From the NCBI RefSeq assembly GCF_003672135.1, contig NC_039506.1, positions 16,926,001 through 16,990,000 of the forward strand: 64,000 nt of DNA, read 5' to 3'. This document shows positions 12,966 through 22,944 of the stretch, piece after piece. A program made the position numbers and the translations under genes. The notes under the pieces were generated by a model, which saw only the letters and a program-made list of their open reading frames with translations, had not been told where the DNA came from and searched no databases. How positions within the stretch are numbered: position 1 is the stretch's first letter; every line of letters begins with the position of its first letter. The stretch is from Ooceraea biroi. Its lineage: Eukaryota > Arthropoda > Insecta > Hymenoptera > Formicidae.

Positions 12966-13260
12966 TAAAACCTTAAAATATATATATAATATCATATTAT
13001 ATATATATATAGCGATTTTATAATTTAGGAAACTTTATATTATTATTTTCCTGAATGCAAATGATCATATAGACGGAATTTAATACGATTACAGCCTTCA
13101 AAATAAGCATTATTTCTTTTAATACACATATCTTTGGATTAAAAACAGATACAACAACCATTCAAAATCCCAGAAGATCCATTTTGCAATCAGGAAATTA
13201 ATACCGAGAGGAAAATATTATAATCATAAGGCGAACTACGTAATTAATTAACTTAGGTAT
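12966..13260. other. AT-rich spacer between heat-shock elements and virus-like segment
   Basis: A sharply AT-rich stretch, including an almost pure AT palindrome at about 12977-13011. No open frame. It may belong to the inserted segment that follows or be local host DNA; the left edge of the insertion cannot be placed by eye. Confidence 0.5.
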
Positions 13261-13324
13261 TAAGGTTCTGTACGGGGATGTTTACGCGAAGGGCCTCCCT
13301 CCACAGAACCGAGATAACCGTCGA

Positions 13325-13411
13325 GACGAAGACGCGGGCCCGATTTTCCTAAACATTATTGGTGGAAAATCAGTCCCACCATCGATATTTTCAACCACCC
13401 GCCTCTTCGTC
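13325..13411. repeat. Compact multi-stem palindrome, possible viral terminal-hairpin relic
   Basis: The outer stem pairs 13325-13338 with 13398-13411 at 13 of 14 positions. Inside it are two alternative stems: 13342-13349 with 13364-13371 (8 of 8, 14-nt loop), and 13361-13370 with 13387-13396 (9 of 10). A GGTGG/CCACC pairing lies at 13361-13365 and 13376-13380. A stem enclosing smaller competing stems is the kind of shape parvovirus inverted terminal repeats adopt. It ends six bases before the TATA box. It is much shorter than a complete densovirus terminal repeat, so if viral it is a fragment. It could also be a chance fold or a host cruciform. Confidence 0.4.
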
Positions 13412-13416
13412 CACCA

Positions 13417-13451
13417 TATAAAAGGGCCTGCAGAAGGCCAGGGAACTCAGT
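13417..13451 (+). promoter_or_regulatory. TATA box plus TCAGT initiator (core promoter)
   Basis: TATAAAAG at 13417-13424 is followed by TCAGT at 13447-13451. The initiator A (13449) lies 32 bases after the first T of the TATA box, which is textbook insect core-promoter spacing. TATA with a CAGT initiator is the usual arrangement in insect densovirus promoters, and also in LTR retrotransposons and some host genes. Transcription would run rightward into the virus-like frame, leaving a leader of about 400 nt. That leader contains a plausible small intron (donor at 13598, acceptor AG ending at 13814), which would shorten the leader to roughly 180 nt. Confidence 0.6.
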
Positions 13452-13848
13452 CATAAGTGCAGCAATAAGTAATCAATTTCATTAAGCGTTTTCGTAATCT
13501 TGGGTGTCGAGTCTGATCTCTACGTTTAAGAATAAATTCCGAGCATCTAGTGTTAGCGAATCTGTGGCGACTGCTCTCACTCCAGAGCCACGACAAGGTA
13601 GATTTATTTGCGACACTGCGTTTCCGAACCCGATCATCACACTCATATAGTATCAATAAATAACTTTACTTTAAAGGAACAGTTACTGAAAATTAATGAA
13701 GCTTCTTCTCTATATTTCTTGTTTTCGTTCAAATTGTTCATTCTGATTTCCTGGAGGATTTGCAACTGGCGCTGCCGAAGAGTGTGGCCCTAATTTGCGA
13801 CCATAATCCTACAGGAATCCGCGGATAAATATAATTCAATCCATTCCC

Positions 13849-14643
13849 ATGCCTACTAAAAAAGGGCGCAGATTCCAAGAAAAGAAGCTCCGTTATCATC
13901 TCCGACTTGCTTACTCAAATAATCAGGACCCGTTTCCTCTCATCCAAAAATTAACGAATCTAGAAGCCGACCGAGCATTATCAAAGCAAATTCCGTACGT
14001 AACCCGCGAACTCACTTTGGACCACAATTATCCTGATTACCGCAACATCCGTAAAGGTGATCCTCGTCGAGTTGTTTATAAATTACGAGAGTTGTTCGGA
14101 TTGAACCGTAAAGAAATCGAGATTCCGAGTTCATATCCAGTGTTACCACCCATCCAAGAGTTTAATGTACAAACAAGTTCTAATCACAACGGAATAAAAC
14201 CGTAAACCAAACGTGTGATGTGTCGCGGAATATCGAACCCTTCCCGGCGTACTGATTTAGTACTAGAGTATCAACGGCTATCCGGCGTGGTGGCGTGCAT
14301 GAGATATACGGCGTATCTCCGACCTATAGACCGTTCTCTATTTTGTACCATTTGCTTCGTTAATAGAATTTTTCCTTCACAAAAACAAAACTATACTTTG
14401 CTATCAAAACACGATTTAATAGTGGGGTTGAGACGACACGTTCCTACGTGCGTAATTTGCGATAGAGACCTTGCTGGGTACGCGCCGTTTTACAATTGCG
14501 AAATCTGCTCCCACGAATATTTAGAGTTGCTCGATCAATTAAATTCAACCGGAGAGGATATTTTTGAGCTTTCAGACCCGACAGTAATTCGATCACGAGA
14601 AGAGTCGACGGGATTTCTTTCCCTCGCCTCAGAAAACAATTAG
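13849..14643 (+). pseudogene. Virus-like CxxC protein gene, one in-frame stop; possible endogenous densovirus NS3-type relic
   Basis: The frame opens at an ATG (13849) with an in-frame TAA 18 bases upstream, so this is the natural start. It runs 118 codons to a TAA at 14203-14205. The same frame then continues without another stop to 14641-14643, about 145 further codons, so a single gene of roughly 265 codons is interrupted by one nonsense codon. The first part is strongly basic at the start (MPTKKGRRFQEKK) and mostly alpha/charged. Counting from the ATG at 14218, the second part has three CxxC pairs (residues 43-46, 78-81 and 94-97) and histidines at 65, 74 and 99, which suggests zinc binding. 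There is no signal peptide or membrane segment. Base composition is AT-richer and less CpG-dense than the flanks. Small zinc-finger-like proteins of this size are encoded first on the left of insect densovirus genomes (NS3), and the palindrome and TATA/CAGT promoter upstream fit that layout. No NS1 helicase frame follows. The family call is inference; an unrelated virus or transposon gene is possible. Stop readthrough or re-initiation at 14218 could still give product. Confidence 0.45.
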
Positions 14644-15728
14644 CTTCGCGATCCTCGGGAAGTATCATCGTATTTAAACATCCCTGCAGTTATAATCACG
14701 GACACTCGGGACGTAACACCCACAGAGCGCGATGTCTTTATATTTTCCGCGTGCCTGTAAATTTTTCGAAGCGACTCTCGATATTTGTCCTCGCGAGCTG
14801 AAAGCCGGACCGCTCCATGCGCGTGTGGACCGGTTAATTAAAACGAATCTCGGCACCTGGTCTTTTTTCACGTCATTACGCTCGATGGACGGAGCGCATG
14901 GGATGAAAAGTGGCGGTAACAAGCGCGCCATATAACCGCGCGCGATAACGTCTCGTTGAATGAACCCGCAAATCCTAATATCCGCCGCCGAAATACACCG
15001 CGCTCGCGACGATACGGCCGCGAGGGCGAGCGGATTCGTGCGGCGAGGGTAGAAAATTTTTTAGAGAAAGCGGATGTTTTTCGCGCTCCGCGCGTTTGCG
15101 AGCATCGCGGAGGTGGTTCTGCGCTTCGAATCCTCCGGCGCTCGTCTGCCTTCGCGTTCGTTTTCGATCGCGCCGGCGATCGCCGGAGCGTTCTTAATTA
15201 TACGCCGCGACCATCTCGATTATTTTAATATAAATAAATCGGCGGTCTGCCGATAACAACGCTTTTCGCCTTTGTGAATCACTGCTGGTTCCCATCGCGG
15301 CGTTCGCCGATTGGAAAGCCGTGGGGAGATGCTTGCCTAACGAATCTCACCCCGCTATCGGGTGCTATCGAGTCCGTATATCACCTTAATTACGCCGCGC
15401 ACCGCAAGTTTCCTCTCCATCCCCGGCCTCCTTTCTCATCGTTGCGCCATTGCTACGTTCATCTCGAATCGCGCTATCCGATCTTGGCGTGCGGCACAAT
15501 CTATTTAGGCACCGGCGAATCAACTATTGTAATCTCGATGACGATGCTCTATTGACACAGAGACACATATTGCCCGCAATATATATACATACATATATAT
15601 CCTTCTCCAGGTGGAGGATTTGAAAGCATGAATGGGGGAGGGGGTGTAAGCGAACGTTACGAGAGCTGATACGGTTCTGTGTGCATCGACAAATTTTTCG
15701 TGCTCGAAAACTGATTCGTATATAAACC

Positions 15729-15732
15729 TCTC

Positions 15733-15763
<31 letters not shown>

Positions 15764-15764
15764 C
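15729..15764. repeat. (CT)n(TTTC)n microsatellite
   Basis: About eleven CT units run into TTTC units. Confidence 0.9.
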
Positions 15765-15803
15765 CTCGGACTGCTTGTTATAAACTGGTGCATATCAAAC
15801 GCA

Positions 15804-15818
15804 TACATATATGTGTGC

Positions 15819-15866
<48 letters not shown>

Positions 15867-15868
15867 TT
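15804..15868. repeat. Compound (AT)n(GT)n(AT)n microsatellite
   Basis: Alternating AT, then a pure GT run of about 24 bases (15836-15860), then AT again. Long alternating purine-pyrimidine DNA of this kind can adopt Z-form or cruciform structures. Confidence 0.9.
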
Positions 15869-18776
15869 TTCTTTTTTCTAGCTGTTTACACTGGTCGATC
15901 GGGCGTTTCATTCGCGGCGACATCGATCCACCGCGTGTTTACACGGACACGTACCAACTCCCGCTGGGGCGACGGGGGATTAGCAAAGCAAGCAAACGAA
16001 CGAACGCTGCATCCCTGGAAGGCAATCGATAGCGAGGACGGGATTTATTTGGCGGTCGGTGGTTTCTTTGAAATCGCGCCACCACCGATCTGGGGCGCGA
16101 CAGGTAACGTATGGCCCGCAGCAGACCCGCATTAAGAAAAATAAAGTGCAGTCAGATCCGAATCAAGTCTAGCCGCTGCCTGACCACTGACTCTCTCTCC
16201 TTCTCCTCTCTTCGCTGCCTCTCGCTCCTGCATAGTTCTTTTATTAACGCGATATAATATTAACGCAGACAAAAGTGCTGAGTGACAGCTTGTTCATGCA
16301 AATGTGCTGAAATTGTGACTTTCTACTAACGCTCTATTTCGCTGCGTCTGGATATAGACATGTTAACGTGATCGGTGTCGTTCAATCTGTGTCTTCATTC
16401 GCTCGCGAGGTAATGTATAATTTTAAGTTACACCGAAATACTTGGAAGTATTATTATGCTATATCAAATGTCGAGTGTGGAAGCTTCATTGACCACCGTC
16501 TCTGAATGCGAGATCATCGTAACGTGTCCAACCAAAGCGTCAGCTTTCACCCGGTGACGTGTAAGTCTCGCGTGTCAAGTGACATCCAGGCGACACGACG
16601 TGACCTCTCTCGCTGAAACGGGAGAGAGCGATGATACGATGTCCAAAGCTCCTAAATAATTTCCTGTGCAAGCTCGCGGCGCACTGTTGCCGGAGAGCCA
16701 GTTGCGCCAATAATACCTATAATTACAACAGGTAATTGCATACATAATTACGTAGCATAATTCCGCGCGCGAGAATCGATATTTAATTAGAGATCTCCGA
16801 TTGCGCGCGCGCGTTCTCAATCTCTCTCAGATGAAACGAACCCGGACTCCAAGAAATCGCGTCCACCATCTCACCAGTCTCGGTTTCGGGGTGGTTTTTT
16901 TTATCTTTTTTGTTGCTCTATCGCCGGACAGAAATTCCTCGGCGCGCAACCCTTTTGGGGCGTCCACCACTCGGAGGATCACGGACATGCGCGCTTGCTT
17001 GCTTGCTTGGTTAGTTGGTTTCTCCTTTTTACTCTGGACGAGACGTTAGTGTCGAGACATCTGCCGCAAACCCGATCTCCCGCTGCGTATTACGCTCGAC
17101 CCTTTGAGCACCGGCGAGGCCGGCCGTCGTTTCCTTCATGCAGCGTGACATTATGCTAATTTCACGGTTATTAGTGTGTATCGCCGAGCGGACGCGGCCG
17201 AAATTATGGCGATCCATGGATGATCTTTGCGCGGCTCGGAGCGACCGCTGCTGGTCTGGGAAGCGACAAGTTCCGGTCCCCGGAGGAGATGTCGTTAACT
17301 CCACCACCGACCAAATGGTTTCTCAATAACGCACGTGTGCCTGCGCGCATACCGACTGCAGCGCGGACCGTTTTACGGAATTTTGATCGGAAACATCGCG
17401 AATAACGGATTCCGATGTCAAAGAGAAAGAGATGAAATTTTCGATCATTTAATTTGCGACGTTTAGTGGGTCGGCCTTTCTTTGTGCATTGACTTCAGCC
17501 AGTCGACTAAATCGATATCAGATTAATTAGGTCAGTTTAGAGAGAGGAAGAGGGAGAGAGGGAGAGACAAAGACACAGTAGATGTTTCCTAGATTTATAT
17601 AATATAAAGCAGATGCGCGCGGGTGCGAGCAGGTTCTCACGAGGGGGGAGAAGCGCACACCGAAATTTTAACGCGGCGGAATCGCCAATATAAAAGTTTA
17701 CTTTCTCACGAGTTAGCACTGGTATAGCACTTTTGCCCGTCGTTTATTCAACGAACAGTCGTTCCGACGATGTTCCGGGGATGGGGAGAGGAAGGTGGGC
17801 GGCCAGACCGAACGAGAGAGTAACATAGTGTACAGGCAGTTTCAACTTCTGCGTGGCCAATAAATTGGACATAAAGTCCCGCGTTATGTCCGTTCCATCG
17901 GCCGCGCTTCGCGCATCGTAAGGAGAGGAAGCGGAAGACTCGCAGGCCGCCTTTAATGCTCTCGCATCGGGGGTGTTAAAAGAGTTTACGACGCGTATAA
18001 AAACCGCGCGTGGCTCGAGTACGCGCGGCTGTCCCAGCCGAGCATTTTCAAGCGGAAGTTGGAGTGCCCGGACTACTCTGCGCGATGACTCGCGCGGAAT
18101 TTTATATAATAGTCTATATAATATTATAATGGCGTGGAAATACGCTGATCCTCCGAGACGAGAGTCCACTGCGACAGACAATTCTCGCGGGTAAAAAAAC
18201 CACATGCGGAATCGATCCGTTCGGTGACAATTCGAGCGCGATTAATTGCGCCACCGCTCGGCGGCCGGTGGGATAAATCAGCCGTCGGGGTCAGAGGTCA
18301 GGGCGCGTTTAATGTAACTTATCACGCGGCGCGCTGATTGATTCGGATTTCGGAATGAAACCGCGTGAATGACGGACTAGGGGGGGCCAGCAGCGAGCCA
18401 TCATCCGAAGTCGTCCGTCTTCTTTCGCGGCGGGAGACGCGAGGGCGAGCGATGGGTACACTTATCTCCCTTATCAATGGGAGCAGCCGGAAGAGCAGGT
18501 AGACCAATGCCAAACGATACGGTAAATGCGGATCGGATGATGGATGCGCGGCCGTGCACGCCTCGCATTTCTGCTTTCCCACGCCACTTAAACTCGCGCG
18601 CGCTTGTCCCAGACGCGCGCGAGCGCGCGCACATCTCGCCCCGTCATCTCACGACATCTCACCCCCACGGTGATTGATAAAACTACTGAATTTATAACTG
18701 ATAATCCGACGCGTTCGTACTTTTCCCCAATCGCATCAATAATCGTTTGTCGATTTCCGATTGCGAAATACTGAAC

Positions 18777-18802
<26 letters not shown>
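18777..18802. repeat. (TCC)n trinucleotide repeat
   Basis: Eight to nine TCC units, followed by imperfect TCTTCGTCTTCC. It lies about 50 bases before a short open frame at 18856. Confidence 0.9.
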
Positions 18803-18808
<6 letters not shown>

Positions 18809-20593
18809 GTCTTCCTTTCGGGGGATAATAGAGACCCCAGCTCTACGCGGGCACAATGGCGCGGGCTTGCATTAGGAGAATACTCAAGCAGATGTCTTTG
18901 AAATATTCCTCGGTGCCTGACGACGAGGAGACCGCCGCCGTCAGCTCGATTTCGAATCGCGATTTCCCGGTCGCGCGAGCGCGCGAGTGCGCCTTTCGTG
19001 CCAAACGTCCTCGGAAAAATGTCCCCGGCAACCTACCCTTCCCGCAGAAATATTATATAAATTCAATTATGGGATTTGCGCCGGACGACGCAGAATTATT
19101 CGTCGATTAAGCGCATCGTCGAATAGCCGCTTCGGCGCGATCGAATGCTCCGCTCCGCCCGAGCGAATCGCTTAAATAAAATCGCTCGCTGCGGAGACAT
19201 CGCGATGTCAAACTCGGACGGATCGAACCGGGATCGATAAAACCTCGCCGAGATATCCGGCTCCTAGTGCTCATTAAGCAAATCGACCGACTGGTCATGA
19301 ACCACCACCGCTCGGTCTCGGACATGGTAACGAGTATCAACACCGGGGGGAACCACTCGAGACTGCTACTCGGGCTGCTACTCGGCTGCTAACCCAGCTA
19401 CTCGTCCAGCATCCGAGCTCCTGGCTCACAGCTCCGCGCCAGATATCATCTCGTAATTTATACGACCATCGTTTGTTTCGGGTTCGTCGTTTTGCGATGC
19501 GAGCCCGGGAGAGAAGTGCGCTTTGATTATTTCTCCATCCCTTCGCGTCCGCCCTTCCCCCGACCCCCCGTCGATTCGCAGCCGAAGCGGACACACCACT
19601 TCGAGACTCCTCCTCGACTTTCACGTGCCCGGCATCTCGGATACATTCGGAACACACTCGAGAGATCGGGAGATGCTCTTTTGATCGGGGATGCATCGAG
19701 ACGTTCAGTGACCAACAAAGTTTCATAAATACGAGCGGACCGAGGGACTCCGTCCGCCCCCACTTGTCCCTTTGGGCGAGTTTATCCGCCGAGTTGTCGA
19801 GCACCCCCGTTCACCTGGGAAACCGGGGAAATAATTTTGTTACGTTTATTTAGACAGCTTGAAGCTTTTTTATCAATGCAACTAAACTGTCTATAAAAAA
19901 TATATATCGTTGTGCACGTTGCCCGTTCATCGACAATTCGTGGACGCCCGAAACTGAATTTGAAAATTGATTACTGTCTCTGACTGTCTCACAGAGACTG
20001 CAGTCGCGAGGGAACGCGACTATTTTTTTGACAAGCCTCGCGTATGACAGAGAGAGAGAAAGAGACGCTGTGATGACACGTGGGGGTTGGTTCTCGTCGG
20101 CTGCGAATAAATTGAATTTTTCCTCGTGGCTGTGTTTCGCGATAGGTCGTCGCTCGATACCGAGTGGCCCTTGAACCATAAGACCTACCGCTGGTGGTAA
20201 TAGCTCCTCGAGAACACCTCGAGACATCTCTCGTGGAGGATCCAAAACGTCTGTAACGCCGTGGAATGTCAAGATACCATCGTAATTTATGCGACAGTCA
20301 TTTGTTCCAGAGCTGGCGTCCGCGCACTCGTGCGATATCACAAATCGAGAATAAGCAAAGCGCATTTCCGGTGGTTACTCCCAAGACCGGGTATCCATCC
20401 TCCACCCTCCACCCCGTACGTTCGTCCGATTCACTTTGCGATATCGCGCGCTGCTTAAGCGACGCGACCAAGATGCGCGAGATACATTTTCTTCGCGTTT
20501 AGGTAAATTCGTAGTTTACATTTCAGCGTAAATGCAATAAACGCAGACACGAGTCAACGTTTAAAGTAAAAATTATATTCGTAACTGAGAAGT

Positions 20594-20618
20594 TCTCTCT
20601 CTCTCTCTCTCTTTCTCT
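20594..20618. repeat. (CT)n microsatellite
   Basis: A CT run with one TTT interruption. Confidence 0.85.
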
Positions 20619-20664
20619 AGTTATTGTTCGTGAGTTTTAAGTAAAACGTGTATGTGATACTGTT

Positions 20665-20710
20665 CCTCCCTCTCTCCCTCTTTCTCTCTCTCTATCTATC
20701 TATCTCTCTC
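20665..20710. repeat. (CT)n(TATC)n microsatellite
   Basis: CT-rich units followed by three TATC units and again CT. Confidence 0.85.
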
Positions 20711-22570
20711 GTGCCAAGCGATTGAAACCTCTCCGAGTTACAGCTCTCCACCCTCTCCCGCGTGACAAAGTGACACCCTCATGAAATATACGCGCGCTCA
20801 AAAGAAGTGGACGTGTTTCCCGCGCCCCGATCGCATCCGAGGACATATTGCAATAGTTTCCGTCGCGGAAACAGTCGATATATTCGCGGGGAGCCCTCTC
20901 AAAGGGGATATCGGGCGGCGGGATCAAATCGCGGCGTCGAGAGATGACGATCGGGCATCAATCGGCCTGGCGTACCCCCGTGAAATCGTCCCTCGCGGTG
21001 AGAGTTAAGTTGAGAGGGACGGCAGGAGGGTTAACCGCCCTTGCGGTTGCGGAGCGCTCACGAGGATGACGACTAAAAAATGATCTCGTAAAAATCGACA
21101 GAGTGCGAAGGATGCTGGCGCGACGGATTAGCCCGCATAGCAACCGACTTCTATCGTCGAGTCGAGGGCAGAGAGAAGGAGGTACGGAGGATGGGGCTGA
21201 GAAAGAGAGATCCTTCACGCCTTAGAAACCGATTTTTCGCGGGTTTTCACCCTAACGGCCTAAGAGGTCGTATGATGATGTTAGGGGGATACTTACCGAG
21301 CCACTCAAAGATTTAACAGCCTCACGCCCTTATATACGGGGAAGGGTAGGCGCGTCGCAAAAATGAGGAGATAAGACTCCCTATTTTCTTCAGCCTATTT
21401 TCTGATGGCGGGGTAGGGCTGCCAATGGCTGCAACGCGATTTGCACGCGCCAGCAATCTCGACGAGCGCACGTCGCGCTTTGATCGTACGATTTTTGCGA
21501 ACATTGCAAATGCGTTGTTTACTGCCGCGCGTACGTTCAATTAAACACGCGGACCCGTGTCTCGTATATAAAAATATAATTTCGATTATAATAAAGATCA
21601 AGCGGATGATCGATGAAATTCACGATGCAATTCTTCTCGCGAGAAAAAAAAGAAAAAAAAAGGAAGAATCGGTAATTAACGAATTGGATCGAGACGTCAA
21701 GATAAGATTCCAGATAAGAGGGAAAAGCATCGAGGGTGAAGAGGCGGCTACCTCGTTCGTTCCTTTAGCTACGTAGGGTTGCAGAAAAACGTGCTTTCGT
21801 GAACTGAGCGAAGCGCCCTTCCATGCGAGAGTCGTCCTATCACGTAGCCTAAGGGCAAAGCCGATTCCCAAAGGCACGGAGGACCTCTCCGCTTCGCTTT
21901 GGACTTCCCGCAGCATTGCGAGATATGTATGTACGTACGTACTCTCGAGACGTATCTTCAGCGGAGCGGAGTAAACGAGAAAAGCGCCGCGTCTGCGTCA
22001 CTTCCGCCTCCGATGCGAGAACGGCGAGAATGCAAACAACGTTTCAATTCCTCGCTTCAAGCGTTGTTTCCGCAAAAATGTGACGCACTGCCGTCTCCCT
22101 GTGTAATTATCGTTTCCAGACGTTTCCGGAAATGTGTGCAGGAGGGATCAGTGTCGTTATAATTAATTCACAAATCCCGATTAATTCCCGCAAAACGGAA
22201 GAGCGCTGCGTTACTCGTTTCTCTCCCTCTCTCCAACCCTTTTATGTTTATCACATAACTTCGATAAATTTGTGCGTCAGGGGAAGCGGGCGAAAAACGA
22301 GGCACGCGGAAGGCTCGAGGCTCAGAGATCATTTCTGCGGGGGTGAGGAGAGTCAGGCGAGTCGCTGCAGGGTGAGGATGAGTACTGGGGGGTGCTATAT
22401 TCGCAAACACGCGGACGGGTGCTGTATTTTATGGTTTGCGATACCGCCGCGACATGTTTACACATAAATCCCATCGGATGGCGATCGAGTTAAGTCAATC
22501 GGCGCGAAGCGATCTGCACGATCCATCGAACGATGGATATTCGAAAAAGTGCGGCGCGCGCTTGTTTGCG

Positions 22571-22604
22571 CACCCGGGATATACGCATATGCATATCCCG
22601 GGTG
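22571..22604. repeat. Perfect 12-bp stem palindrome
   Basis: The 12 bases at 22571-22582 (CACCCGGGATAT) are the exact reverse complement of 22593-22604. The 10-base centre is ACGCATATGC, itself partly palindromic. It could extrude as a cruciform, fold in RNA, or be bound by a dimeric protein. No terminator or gene is nearby to give it a role. Confidence 0.7.
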
Positions 22605-22919
22605 GACGAAAAAAATATTTGTCCGCCATCGGCGGGAAAACAGGGCTTCGACAGAGGACCACTGGTCGACGGGGGCGATTCGGCGATTGCTGTTGGGACG
22701 CGGTGGACGTAAAAGCGCCGGTATAATTAGTACGTCAAGTTCGTAACTCGATAAGCCGATAATGGTGGAAGTCACCGGCCGGTCGATCGGTCCTACCGCG
22801 CCGATCTCAGCCTGCAACAACTCACCCTGTTATTTCGGCAAACACATCGAGTTCCCGGGCTCCTCGCCGCCGCCCGACCGCCGTTTATTTAGTTTGGTTT
22901 ACTCGCAAAACGATCGCGT

Positions 22920-22944
22920 CTTTCTTTCTTTCTTTCTTTCTCTC
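22920..22944. repeat. (TTTC)n microsatellite
   Basis: Five TTTC units followed by CTCTC. Confidence 0.85.

Larger units (their letters stand above)
14691..22570. other. Non-coding stretch, no gene recognised
   Basis: CpG-rich DNA with microsatellites (listed separately). The long minus-strand frames at 19337-19804 (155 codons) and 19850-20365 (171 codons) lack recognisable domains and splice context. A short frame at 18856-19110 starts in a good Kozak setting (ACAATGG). An octamer-like POU site ATGCAAAT lies near 16296. GTAAGT words such as the one near 16562 could be donor sites but are expected by chance. I see no defensible exon. Confidence 0.5.

Noticed and set aside
13270..13770. Reading the promoter region as a 5' LTR (TG...CA bounds, TATA, AATAAA words)
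   Set aside because: No second LTR copy is present downstream. The sequence after the putative LTR end (TGGCGCTGCCGAAG) does not match the 3' end of an insect tRNA I can recall. No gag-pol frames follow.
13275..14684. 10-bp inverted repeat GGGATGTTTA / TAAACATCCC bracketing the virus-like segment
   Set aside because: One 10-base match between two several-hundred-base flanks is not rare enough, and similar words occur at 12790 and 12918. No target-site duplication is seen.
19850..20365. 171-codon minus-strand frame with fairly protein-like composition
   Set aside because: It runs through a GA repeat (SLSLSLS in the peptide) and matches no family I can recognise. The EF-hand-like words TND-RINY lack the acidic residues at loop positions 1 and 12.
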